A program made the position numbers and the translations under genes. From NCBI GenBank assembly GCA_016647705.1, contig CM028326.1:3100001-3164000 (forward strand): 64,000 nucleotides of DNA. Reading direction: 5' to 3'. Position 1 is the first letter of the stretch, and each line of letters starts with the position of its first letter. Origin of the DNA: Eucommia ulmoides. Taxonomy: Eukaryota > Streptophyta > Magnoliopsida > Garryales > Eucommiaceae. A model generated the notes under the pieces. It was not told the origin of the DNA. It was given only the letters and a program-made list of their open reading frames with translations, and made no database searches. Shown one piece after another: positions 23,408 through 46,549 of the stretch.

Positions 23408-25977
23408 TGTAAAACCTAAATCGTAAAACGTACGTCATAAATAATTGCCAATTAGAAATTAAAAATTGAAAATGTTAGGGATCAAATTACCATTTTAGAA
23501 ACTTATAAATGTTAAGTTGAACTTATAAATAAGGCTTTAAGGAATTAGAGGGGGAAAGAGTAATTAAAAAAAAAAAACTTAAACACACGTGATGCCGTGC
23601 GTGCGAAATCGCCGGAATGGGAGAAGGACGGAGGGGCAACGTGGCAGGTTAGGAGCGTTCTCCACCACTATATCCATGCAATATATACCCCTTTTGTGCA
23701 TGGGCACTGATCAAACGGCTCCGTTGCGTTCGAAATTAGAAAAAAAAAAAAATCTAGAGAGAGAAAGAGGAGGAGGACGTCGGGGCTCCGTGATCGGCGT
23801 TCCGCCGGTGAGAGAGCAAAGCATGTATCTCGTGGCTGCATGTGTGTGTTCCTGTGGCCGCTGCTTTGAAGCGATCGTGTGAATTTCCGGTGGTTCGCTC
23901 GGTGGCCGTGGGGGTGAGATCGTCAATGGTGTGATCGATCGTCGTCCGTCTCCATCGTCTGGTGAGTCTTTATGAGTATTTTTTTTCTCTACTTTCAGTG
24001 GGTGTATGCATACATGAGGGTTTCGAGTTGGTCGGTAAAGGTTCGGCGGTGTGGAGGGGTCGGTGACGTATACCCGGCGATTGTCATGGTGATGTCGGTG
24101 GTGGGATATTTTGGTACGTTGTAGGTGTATTTTAGTGTGCATGTGCCGGTGGAGGTTGTGATCGTGTGAGTTTCGGGTGTGGGTGATAGGCCGTTGGTCG
24201 CCGGCCGACGGTGGTAGAGTGTGCAGGGGTGTGTATTGTTCATCAGGTGGGTAGGTGTGGGGGGTCGGCGGCGGCACTGTTGGGTCACCGGCGGAATGAG
24301 TGTGTGCGTGTGAGGACTGTGTGCGTGTGTTTGTTCAGCTCGCCGGCGACGGCTGCAGACGGTGGCGGTGGTCGGCGCTGTTGCGGCGTCCGTGTTGACG
24401 TAAGTGTGTGTGTGTCGTGTGTGTGTTGGCCGTTCGCTGTTGGTGTATGGGTTTCGCGTGTGTGTGGGCCGTTTGCCGTTCGTGGGTATGTGAGTCGCCG
24501 GCAGTGGGAGTTGGTGAGAGAGTGTCTGTATCGTGGGCGGCGAGAATCGGAGGAACATAAAACAAAAGAAAGAAAGAAGGAGGAAAAAGGTAAAAAAAGA
24601 AGAAAAAAAAATTACACCAACAACCCCAAATAAAAATCAAAACCCAATTTGCGGCCGGCGGGTGATTCGGAACAGGTAACGATTTCGTTGGTTAATATTT
24701 TAATCATTAATTATTATTTCCATCAAATTAAATTATTAACATTAAATTTTGTAATCGCTACGATAATTTCGTAACCGCTAATTTTAATAATGTCGTACAG
24801 TTAATATTAACGTAGTAAAATGGGCATAAATAACAAATTTTGTATAATTAATTTGGGGAATGAGAAATATGGAATTTAAGATCTGCATTGTATGTTAGAT
24901 TATTTTAAAATAAAATATTAATTTAGGCCCTATCATTATTAGGTTCGCAAACGCCAGCATCCCGGTAGGCTTTGGACGTTGCAGTTATTGTAGCACAAGA
25001 AGCGAGGTAAGTGTACTGTCTTCTTGCCAAACTATTTTCTGTATTTATATAATGACCTATGTGTTTGCTTATGCTGTACGATTTCATAAATGATGTGGAT
25101 CAAGTAGGGTTTTTTTTTTGGAATTGTGTTGGGTTCTAAAGAAGGCTTAAAAAAAAAATCAAAAAAAAAATCGTTAGATATGAGTAGATTATATTTCTCT
25201 CCGTAAGGGGTGTGAATTATGTTTCTCCCCGTAAGGAGTGTGGATTATATTCTCCCCGTAAGGGGTGTCGATTATATTTCTCCCCAAAAAGGGGTGTGGA
25301 TATTTCGTAGGAAGGCATTCTTACGAATGTTACGGTACCGTTGCAACTCCCGATCGTGAGGTTAAAACGATCACTATGGCTAGCCAATGTGTGTTGTGGT
25401 GGAATGGTGGTTTGAGATGTGATGTTTATTCATATTGGGTGATTTATTATTTTATTGTGATGATCAGTAGGATATTTACACTGGATAGTTTTGAAATAAA
25501 ACTTATAAATATTACTTTATTTTCACTACATAGATTGTGAAGACTTTTACACGCTATGTGACATCTAGATATTTGTGCTTGATCCATATTTAAATGATGT
25601 ATTATTTAGAATGTATTATTATGTAAATAATATTTTATTAAAAGAAGGCAGTACACTCGCAGGCGAAGTAGCTAGGAGTAGGTCCCCTACTGGTACTGGG
25701 TAGAGTCCGTCGGCGGTTTAGCGAGGGGGAATTTTGGGAAGTGTGGCCTGAGGCGAACCTAGCAGAGGTTCATTGTCGTTTTTACCTTTTGTTGTACTTA
25801 AAATATCAGGGACGGGTGTGTCCCTAGTTAAAGAAGCTGTTTTATGACCTGATTTTGTGATTGTATAATTATGAATGCTTTCTGTCGCCTTCTAGTTTTG
25901 GTTTGTCGCTCAGGTGATGTCGTGTCGACGTCACGTCGGCCCCATGGGTGACGGGTGCCCGGGATGGGGGGGTGACA
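23408..25977 (+). mobile_element. Right LTR of the head-to-tail dimer
   Basis: Begins TGTAAAACC and ends GGGTGACA, 2.57 kb, same orientation as the left LTR. It shares the AGGTAAGTGTACTGTCTTCT block (25,003-25,022), the GGTACCGTTGCAACTCCC block (25,333-25,350) and the CCCCTACTGGTACTGGGTAGAGTC block (25,686-25,709). It lacks the CGCCTAGGCGG cluster of its neighbour, so the two LTRs are well diverged. Runs of GTGTGTG give long His/Thr open frames on the other strand; these are not genes. No internal coding region lies between the two LTRs. Confidence 0.7.
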
Positions 25978-26475
25978 GTAAAATTTTGGTACATATTACA
26001 AATATTACTGTATTTTATAATATGTAACAATTTTGTGTGTAAAATTTTATTAAATGTAACAAAAATCATATAAAATACATATAATTAGTAACATGTAACT
26101 AAGTGTACACAAATACGTGTAACTAATATTAAACTAATTTATGTGTTCAATATTAGTTAAATGTCATAAATATTTTACAGATATATGTAGTTGTAACATG
26201 AAACTAATATAACATAAATACATATAACATAGAATATACTGATATATGTAAAAAATAACAATTATTAAATTGTAATTAACATTCATTACATGTAACTAAT
26301 ATTCACTATAAATCGAATTTACTCTCAAAATTGTCCCTACAATCCCTGCAATACGGGACTAAGACTAAAGTAAAATCCAACTTTATAGACTAATTATAAA
26401 CCTAATAATAAGAAAAGACTAATCGTGGATTAGACCATAAAAGTAGAACTAATCGCCGATTATCCCAATTATAAA
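25978..26475. repeat. TTACATGTAA repeat, right half
   Basis: Continues the element cut at 18,894. It has repeated TAACATGTAACTAA, ACATGAAACTAATA and TACATGTAACTAATA, then CAATACGGGACTAAGACTAAAG and GAACTAATCGCCGATTATCCC. It matches the order of 44,700-45,400. Confidence 0.65.
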
Positions 26476-27485
26476 TAATAAAAAATTAGTCAATTACTTG
26501 CAAATGTGATATTTTAAAGTAAAAAATATAATTCAAATCAATGGAGATATCTCGTCTTTTTGGTTTGGCTACTTATGACATCCTCTATCATATTTTGTTG
26601 ACAAAAATTTTGCACAACATAATATTTTATGTTGTTTATTTTATATTTTCTAATATCTCTTTCTCTCTTGTTTTTTATTTTTAAAATTTTTATTCTGTTT
26701 TTTATTTCATTCGATTATATTTTTTGTATGATATTTGTAGAAAAAAAGGAGTCAAAATTTAGAAAAAAATATAAAAAATAAATATATAAATAATAAAAAT
26801 ATGAACTTAAAAAATATATGTTTTTCATTTTTTTTTTAATTTAAAGTTCTATGTTTTATTTTTATTTTATGTTGTTTGTTCCCTAATTTTTTACTTTCTA
26901 TAAACACGATATACAAAAAAATAAAATAGGAAATAGGAAACAAAAGTAAAAAATAAATAAAAAATAGAAAATAGAAAAAAAGAAAAAAAAAAAGGGTAGA
27001 GAATAAAAAAAATAATTAAAAAAATATGTTGCAAGTATATTTTTATCAACAAAATGTCACAATGGGTGTTCGAAATGACAAAAAATATCTCAAACTCTCA
27101 TATATAAAGTCATGAAATATTTGGGAAGAAATTCCACCCTTCTTTTTTTCTCTAAAAATTCGGCTTATATTTATCAAAATCAATCTCAACCATCAATTAA
27201 TCCTGGTTTATAATATAAATTTTATTTTTATTCATACAGTTCACTCATTCACATTATTTTAAAAAATAAAAATAAAAATAAAAATTTCCCTGAAAATTGA
27301 AAATTCAAAACCCACATAGTTTCTACCCCTTACACTATTGAACCCATAATTATTTTGGGCCTTGGCCCAATATTATTGGGTCCAAAATCAATGCCCATTT
27401 GTGAACAAAGAACAATTTATTCTATAAATAACAAAAGGGAAACTTACATTTTTCGCCCATAGAGTATAGGGTGGGTGTCGAACTC
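26476..27485. other. AT-rich DNA, no gene
   Basis: Mostly A/T homopolymer-like sequence. 27,355-27,382 has inverted GGGCCTTGGCCC and CAATATTATTGG motifs. No exon recognised. Confidence 0.6.
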
Positions 27486-28480
27486 TTTTTTTTTTTTTGG
27501 TAGAAAAAGAAACAACACAAAAACTAGCAACCAAGAGGGTTCCACTTTCATAAAACTAGCAACCAAGAGGGTTCCACTTTCATATCAGCAACCAATAAAC
27601 CTTTGATGCCCTCCGAAGGTTCTTCAAGGTAGTGAAACTCTGATCTACTATTCGCTCCCATACGTGTCAGATAGTCCGCGCAACAGTTTTTCTCTCTCAT
27701 GATGGCTCTGGTCTCCAAATCGTGATTTTCCAGGATAAATTTACATTCCATGACCCAGCCTCTTAGGAGGTGGGTCTTTGGACAATCTCCCTTGATAAGA
27801 TCCACAGATTCCCGGGAGTTAGTCTCGATCATCACCTTTTTGTAACATTTGGAAATCACGAGGCAGAGGCCTGTATGAATTGCTCTTAATTCAGCTTCCA
27901 AGCTCGTGCATTATTGAAGATGTCCAAAGAACCCAATTTGCCACGCCCCGTCCATGTTCCTAATAAGCCCTCCAATACCGCCTCTTCCTGGATTTCTAAG
28001 AGCGCTCCCATCCGTAATCAGCTTGAAATAAACTGCAAGAGGAGGAAACCACTTAAGATTAGAAGACATATTGTTGCCATTATAGAATTTCGAAGGATAA
28101 AAAGCTTCCAACATTTCCTTTGAATGGTGGTCAATATTGGAGACAACCACAAAAGGGTCATGGGTGATCCCTTCAATGGTCTCTTTATTCCGATCCTTCC
28201 AAATACCCCATAAAATGACAACAAATAAATAGAGAAAGTTAGGTTTGACCATTCGTCTTTTGATAAATTTCGAGATCCAACTTTGGATGTCCAAATCTCG
28301 ATCACGTATTAATGGCTTCTATCAAAAACCATGGACCACACGTGCCAAGCCTTCGGGCAAGTTTTAAGCACATGATCAATGGTTTCAACGGCTCCATTGT
28401 ATCTTTTGCAAATGGCCGAAACATCAATAGACCATTTAGTGTCTAACTCTGAGATTTGCCAAATTACACATTAGTTTCAA
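27486..28480 (-). mobile_element. 5'-truncated LINE (L1-type) 3' end: zf-RVT and RNase H
   Basis: Reads on the minus strand. A zinc-binding RT-tail segment lies at about 28,460-28,310 (QISELDTKWSIDVSAICKRY, then ETIDHVLKTCPKAWHVW). A linker and an RNase H domain follow at about 28,060-27,600 (LITDGSALRNPGRGGIGG, LEAELRAIHTG, VMIETNSRESVDLI). A poly-A tail is seen as T13 at 27,486-27,498. The reading frame has a stop inside RNase H just before LEAEL (near 27,908) and a frame change near 28,295. The third catalytic Asp of RNase H is Asn here (IETN). A 32-bp duplication lies in the 3' tail (27,519-27,550 and 27,551-27,582). The RT and endonuclease parts are gone. Confidence 0.85.
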
Positions 28481-29079
28481 TAACACAAAATTGAAATCAT
28501 TGTTAATGATTCTAGACAGAAAATTAGACGTTCTCAATACATGACCTTATAATGATTGTACTTTTATTATTTAATTATTTCGCTAAACCAAGAATGTTTC
28601 ACTTAATAACGATTTAGTTATAAATTTTTTAGTCAAAAAGTGAGTGGAGCGTGACTATCTAGATTCTGATGACAATTAACGGTGATCAATAATAATTAAT
28701 TGGGAGATTATAAATTAATCATGGAAGTTGATGATATTTTTTTTTTAAGTATTAAGGGTATATTTGGTTGAAACGAAGAAAAAAAAAGACAAAAATGAGA
28801 AGTTAATATTTTTATTCGTTGTGGAAGAAAATTTATTTTTCTTCATGTAGTTTAGTTAGAAGGATGTAAAAGAAGAAAAATATAATATTTTATGTTCGGT
28901 CCGGGTTTGGGTTTGAAAATTTTTACAATGGGCGAGGTTGGGTAGAGGAATAGGGCTACCTTGGCTAAAACTTGGACCTAATAAATTTTTGTAATTTTCA
29001 TGAACCGCCATGTTGGCGGTTTGGAGAAACCCGGTTTTCTTCCCGGTTCAGCAACAAAATAATTCTTCATCAAATGATT
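28481..29079. other. Upstream flank of the kinase gene with a MITE remnant
   Basis: 28,745-28,890 resembles the left half of the MITE in kinase intron 17: TTGGTTG..GAAGAAAAAAAAAG, TTTTTATTCGTTGTGGAAG, then AGAAAAATATAATATTTTATGTTCGG. 28,890-29,079 is unassigned and may include the kinase promoter. No clear TATA box was recognised. Confidence 0.5.
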
Positions 29080-29902
29080 TACAGAACAGCAGAGACTAAC
29101 ACAGGAGGCCAAAGTTCTTCGTTCTCGTCTCCTTCGATCCTGCGACAACGGCTTCCGGCGAGAGAGAGAGAGAGTAAGAGAGAGAGAGAGAGAGGAGATG
29201 AAATCGGAAGCGATCAATGGCGTCTTGATACCACTCCGATCGGCTTCGAAATTTACCGTATAAATTCACCAGTTATTTGCCCTCCGAATTCGCCTTCAAC
29301 GGTAAGTTTTGTTTAATTCTTGAGATTTACGAACCCTGCAGTTTCTTCCCATGGCTTCCTCCATATCAAAGGCACAGTTGCTTTGTGCGTTCGCTTTCAT
29401 TTTTTCTTTTGGTTACTAGTTGATATCAAATTATCAATGGTTTTGGAGAAACCGGGAATACGGATCTGTTCGGCTGTCACTTTATCATTGCCCACTCTAC
29501 CTAACAAATATTGACATTATAATACTCCAATCCCACACTTCCAATTGAGCCCTCAAGCTTCCCACCTGTGCTTCCGAGTTTCATTAACTTCCTCATACAT
29601 ATTCGAGATCTCGGAATGTGCTTAGATTTGCTTGTTTTGTTTGCAATCATGTATATGAATTCATGAATTGATTGACACACTGTTTTTATTGCTGTTTCAG
29701 ATTTGGTTTTGAAGCCGACGCCCAACTGTTATCCCTTTTTCGTGCATAATTTTGTAATGATGCGGATTCCGCGAAGTTTAAACGGAAGTTGAAGAATACG
29801 AAGATATTTGAATTGTCAAATTTTACTCGAGTGTTCATTGGAATGGTCATTGAATTATAAACTGAGACTGAGAGTTGAGGCTGAAGGGATTTGTATTTAG
29901 CG
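29080..29902 (+). promoter_or_regulatory. 5' leader region of the MAP4K gene with a leader intron
   Basis: A (GA)n tract lies at 29,159-29,197, a possible GAGA/BPC-type element or leader pyrimidine/purine tract. A good donor (AACG|GTAAGT, intron from 29,302) and an acceptor (GCTGTTTCAG, to 29,700) define a 399-bp intron in the 5' leader. The second leader exon 29,701-29,902 runs into the start codon. The transcription start is not determined. Confidence 0.6.
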
Positions 29903-41820
<11,918 letters not shown>

Positions 41821-42109
41821 AAAGGAGTTGGTGATCGTGTACATCTTTACCGGCATTTTTTTTTTTTTTTTTTAATTTTTTTTTTCTGAATTAATTTTGA
41901 CTTTAATGTGCATATCCTCATCTAAAGAGAAGTCTTATATTAATTTTTTTTTCCCTCACTGCCTGTCTTTAGTTTAAACATTGATGTATGATTAGGTTGA
42001 TAGTATATTCTTCTTGAGATGTAATATTTGTTTAGCAATTGTATCTACTGACAAATTATCTTTGTGCTCATGTCTACAATGACTACTTGTGAATGAATGG
42101 CTTTTTGTA
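41821..42109 (+). other. Likely 3' UTR and downstream flank of the kinase gene
   Basis: T-rich sequence after the TAA stop, with a poly-T at 41,858-41,873. The poly(A) site is not certain. No other gene. Confidence 0.45.
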
Positions 42110-42440
42110 GTTTGTTAGTGTTTCTATTTTCGTGTTTTCCGGAGTATTCCGACAATAGAAACATGTTTGGTAACTACCACTGTCACCATAGAGACAAGTT
42201 ACAATATTTGTTCTCCTTTTCTTTAAATGTATGGTGACCGGCGGGGTGGCGGCGGTGACCGACAGGTGGTGTTGAGAATAGTTTTGTAGAAGTGGTTATG
42301 AATTAATATTTTTTTATTTTTCAGATTCTTAAAGAATTCAAAAAATAATTTTAAATTACACTTTAAAATTACGGTACATTATTCTAAAATTTTTGAGAGT
42401 GAGAACATGAATCAAGAAACAGTAATGGAACCTTCATGGT
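42110..42440 (-). mobile_element. Inverted copy of the GGAATACTCC-family MITE
   Basis: Reads as the reverse complement of 41,260-41,700: GTTAGTGTTTCTATTTTCG, GGAGTATTCCG, AATGTATGGTGACCGGCGGG, GAGAATAGTTTTGT, ATTCTTAAAGAATTCAA. It has a longer GC core at 42,228-42,275. It lies between the kinase and PRA1.H genes. Confidence 0.7.
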
Positions 42441-42608
42441 CATAATTTGCCTTTGGATGAACTGGAAGTACACATATTTTCAATACAATATCAGTAACTA
42501 GAAAAAATCGGTTTTATCCAACCAAACAGGGCATAACGGTGACATTTTCCCCCTCCATTTTTTTGCATGAAATTTCATAAAGTGAATAAGAACATTCATC
42601 ACCTGAAG

Positions 42609-44290
42609 CTAACCACGATTCGCTCGTCGTTTCGAGGTTGTCAGCTTGCGAAACGACGCATGCAAGATCATCACTGCATATAAAAGAACAAATTTATGAA
42701 TTTCGTATTTTTCGGAAAGTAAGATAAAATGGACAAGAAAAAAGTAGGGATGATATTGGGTCAGTTTAGGTTAGGGTTCAATAGATCAAAAACAAAACTG
42801 TTAACATTAGATTCAAAATCGAACCGTAAACTATCATTTTTATAACTCTGTTTTCAAACCAAACTATTTAATTTTATCAAAAAACAAAAAACCCCCAAAA
42901 ACCGCTTACTTATGCCCTCTCTCTCTTTCTTTTTCTGATTTGATTTTTCTCTATTCTCTCTATTCTAATTATTAGCAACGGAAGTATGTAAAATTATAAA
43001 CACAAACATAACTTAAAAACAAAATACAAAAGCCAAACATAATTTGTCACGGTACGCATTATGAACATAACTACTAACACGTGAAATATAAAATCCAAAG
43101 ATAAAAAAACTCGTGTAAAAAACAAGTAATAAAAAAATTATAAAACTTCCAAAGATATAAAATATAATCAAATTCAACTGTTTAAGGGAGATGATGATCT
43201 ATTCTCTTTAAATTAATCCAAACTTTGATGAAAAAATATTTTGAAAAATATGTCATGATATATATATATATGCGAATAGGAGTAAAGTGACAATTTTGCA
43301 GTTCGATTTTACGGTTACCATAAAAAAAAATTGAAACAAAACATTTGCCCATGGTCAACCTTAAATCATTCGGTTCCGTTTGGTTCTGGGTGCAATTGCC
43401 TTCCCTAGAAAAAAGGGTGTAAAAATGATAAATACCTGCATAACTGACAGCAAGAGCGCTAAAGATGGCCATTTGGACGTTGGAACATAACAGAATAACT
43501 GCAGTTGCTGCAACCAAGGGAGAACGAAAGATGAATTCATGAATTGCCCACAAAAAATAAAATGCAAAATTGAAAGAAGAAATCAAATTCACTCACCACA
43601 CTGGGCGATTCGGATTAAGCTCTTTCGAAGCATTAGGTGTTGATCTAACCCCCATCGATCGCCGTAAAATTTGAACATATCCCAGAGTGCCAAACATGAA
43701 ATCAATCCAACAAGTGCTAAAGGCATCTGATATCTATTGCAATCATTAAACAACCCAAAGGTTAAACACGATAATCATGCTGCAAAATTTGAAAATAATT
43801 GAGGTTTTCCATGGCGAAATCATCTGCAAATGAAGGAGATATACATTGAGCAAGCGAAGAACAGAATGAAGAGAGATGCATAATTGCGGGCATAGCGCTT
43901 GACGTTCTCGTGGACTCGCAATTTAGCCTGAGAAGGCGATGAGGGAAACGAATACGATTCGGAGGAACCGAAGAATGCTTGCGTCCATGACGGTGTCTCG
44001 CCGGAGAAATCATCAGTGGTGAGCTTGGATAAGGGGTTGATGGTGGAGAGAGAGAGTAGGGTTCCGATATACGAGAAGATCGACACGAAGAATCCGTTCG
44101 CGATTGTGGAGGAGGTGCAGGCGGCGGTGCCGCTGGAATTTGAGTCAGCTGCTGCGGAAGTGGAGGAGGAGAGGCGGTGGAGGTCAGAGGTCCGTTGGTC
44201 GACGATTTCGAGGTAGCCGCGGTCGCGGAGCCATGACTCGAACGCCGGCTCCGGGACGCTTAGGGATAGGGGGTTCGCGGAGAAAACCAT
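42609..44290 (-). CDS. PRA1H: PRA1 family protein H (prenylated Rab acceptor), complete, four exons
   Basis: Exons in gene order: 44,290-43,845; 43,733-43,597; 43,507-43,436; 42,673-42,609. All introns are GT/AG and phases agree, giving 720 nt and 239 aa. The protein starts MVFSANPLSLSVPEPAFESW and has a low-complexity Ser/Thr/Ala linker (about 40-62). A hydrophobic stretch GFFVSIFSYIGTLLSLSTINP is followed by HENVKRYARNYASLFILFFAC, PLALVGLISCLALWDMF and ATAVILLCSNVQMAIFSALAV, the paired membrane hairpins of PRA1 proteins. It ends LHASFRKLTTSKRRANRG. It closely resembles Arabidopsis PRA1.H. Family role: ER/Golgi membrane protein linked to Rab GTPase delivery and vesicle traffic. I chose the second ATG (44,290) because PRA1.H proteins begin MVFS; an in-frame upstream ATG at 44,341 would add 17 residues. 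Tail-to-tail with the kinase gene. Confidence 0.95.
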
Positions 44291-44340
44291 TTTCCTCTCT
44301 CCGTTTGGGAATTTGGCTTTTACGCCGCCCACTCCAACCA

Positions 44341-44529
44341 CCGACTCCTTTCGGAGGGAAAAATATTGGAGAGTTCCTTAAGTCGTGTTTGGCAAGAACC
44401 GAAAAAAAAAAAAAAAAAAAAAATTCTTTTCTCCCATTCTTTTTTTCTGTTCCACTCTTGTTCAACCACCCTTTTAGTGTTTCTATTCTCACATTTTTGT
44501 TTTTGTTCTGAAAAATTTGAAAAAAAATA
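44341..44529. other. Probable PRA1.H promoter side with poly-A tract
   Basis: Upstream of PRA1.H on the minus strand. It contains a 22-base A run at 44,401-44,422 and a T/C-rich stretch. No TATA box identified. Confidence 0.35.
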
Positions 44530-45400
44530 GGGACAATGGATGAGAGATCCTACATTTAAGCTCTAATTGATTAAAAATCCTAGAGGAGGTAAAAACTTTT
44601 AATTTAGTCCCATATATTTTAAAAAGGAAGAAGTTTTGCACAAGTGATAACTACATGTTAGTTACATGTAACTATTTTGTATGTAATATTACTGTATTAG
44701 TTACATGTAATTTATTTATTTATTTTATTGTATTTTTTTTTATTTTTTTTTATTTTTATGTAATTTATTTATTTTATTGTATTTTTTTTTTTTTTTATTT
44801 AACAACTTAAAAAATTTATTAGATATCACAAAATTACACAAAATACATATAATTAGTTACAGGTAACTAATTATACTTTTTAGTTACACGTTTTTTATAT
44901 GTAATTAAAAATTTTGATATTTTTCAGTTACATGTTCTAATAATATATAATTTTTTAATTACATGTTTTTTATATATAATTAAAAAGTTCAATTTTTCAG
45001 TTATATGTTTCAATAATATATAACTTTTTATAACTTTTTAGTTATATATTTTTTATATGTAACTAAAAAAATTAATATTTTTTGAGATACGTCACAAAAT
45101 ATTACACATATGTAATTAAAGTATATGTAACAAAAAATATCTAAATATGTGTAAAAAGTAATAATTATGAAATTGTAACTAACATTAGTTACATGTAATA
45201 AAATTTACTATAAAATCCGAATATATTTACTAAGGGCTCCCTACAATCTCTATAATATTCCTACAATTCCTACGATGCGGGACTAAAATATAAGTAAAAT
45301 ATAATTTAAAGGACTAAATTAAAACCTAATAATATAAAATGATTTTTCACCAATTAGACTTTAAAAAAAGGATTTTTCACTAATTTTCCCAAAAAAATAT
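44530..45400. repeat. Longest copy of the TTACATGTAA-rich dispersed repeat
   Basis: Starts near AAATCCTAGAGGAGGTAAAAAC. It then has many TTACATGTAA, TTATATGTAA and GTTACATGT motifs (44,650-45,200) and ends with CCTACGATGCGGGACTAAAAT and TTTTTCACTAATTTTCCC. It shares segment order with 15,610-15,905 and with the split copy at 18,680/25,978. No open frame of note. Class unknown. Confidence 0.65.
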
Positions 45401-45808
45401 GAATTTAAAAACAATTTATTATGTTCCCAAATTATGTTATATAAATTTGGGACCAAAGAAAAAAAAAATTATTTTTGTTTTTAATTTTCGTATTGGTGAT
45501 ACCTAGGGGTGGGCAGCGGACGGATTGGGGAGGGTTGGGTCAAAACCGTGAACCAAACCAATACTAGACAAGTTGAGTTAATTTGAACTGTGGACTGCCC
45601 AATGATGTGCAGGTTGGTTAGTTTAAATCGTTCGCTACCCAATAGTGTATGAGTTGAGTCTATTTTCGAGTTGGATTAATTAGAACCGTGAATTACTCTT
45701 GAAATATAATAAATGTTGCTAAAAGAAAAATCATTACATTACAAAAAAATTGTAGAAAAATTGTGACAAAATTATAGTAACACAAAAATAAGAAAAAAAT
45801 TATAATAT

Positions 45809-46485
45809 TGATATAGGAGAATCTCGTCAGGTACGCCACGTGGTTAAAATACGCCCAGTTATAGAAGAGCGGTAGGGATGAGAACTGAAATCCCCTCAGT
45901 ACCGAGCTAAGATGCCCCCCAGCTGAATTGAGGATTATCTCAGTGAAGAAATCGGGATCGGCAAGCTGAGGTCCGACCTGCCGAACTGACGGTCTGAGGC
46001 ATCCTCTGCTCACCACCTCAGTACTCGGGAGTTCGTCGGGCCGTTGTGAGGCTCTGGCCCATGGGCCTCTACTTGTGGGCTCAAAAGCCAGCCCAGACAT
46101 TTAGAGGGCTAACCTGTCTGCTCATTGGCTGTCCAGCAGATTATGTTAATTAACCTGAGCTGACCCCCTGATTTCGCGACGCTAATCAAGCACTGGCGCC
46201 TATAAATACACCGGGGCACCCACTTCCCAGAGGTACGTGACTACTACTGAACTCAATATATCTTCAGCTCTCCATCCCGGAATACTTATTCTTACGCCGG
46301 AAGGACTTTACTGGGGATAACCCCGGTGGGTCTTTGTGCAGGTGCTTGGAGCAAAAGAGTGTAGCTCAGCTTGGAGATCGTCACCACCCCTAAACTCAAC
46401 CAGCTGCATCGCTAAGGGCCGTCCTGTGTCCCAGATATTATCCCGGACCACACTGTTGACCCGCCACCACTTTTTGGCATCAACA
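45809..46485 (+). repeat. 5' LTR of the Tat element
   Basis: 677 bp, TG..CA ends. TATA-like CTATAAATACACC at 46,200-46,212. Nearly the same as 59,204-59,878. Confidence 0.92.
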
Positions 46486-46488
46486 GTT

Positions 46489-46503
46489 TGGCGCCATCTG
46501 TGG
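46489..46503 (+). promoter_or_regulatory. Primer-binding site of the Tat element
   Basis: TGGCGCCATCTGTGG starts 3 bp after the 5' LTR. TGGCGCC is a common plant tRNA-primer complement in Ty3/gypsy elements. The exact tRNA was not determined. Confidence 0.65.
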
Positions 46504-46549
46504 AAACGCACTAAAAGCCTCCCCTGATCGTCAGCTCCCCACGAGGTTA

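Noticed and set aside
23711-24640. Long open frames rich in His, Thr and Pro on both strands
   Set aside because: They fall in GT/CG-rich microsatellite-like LTR sequence, have no domain or start context, and occur in mirrored frames. Composition artefacts.
44288-44341. Upstream ATG for PRA1.H at 44,341
   Set aside because: It would add MVGVGGVKAKFPNGERK, which is absent from the family. The MVFS start at 44,290 fits known PRA1.H proteins.
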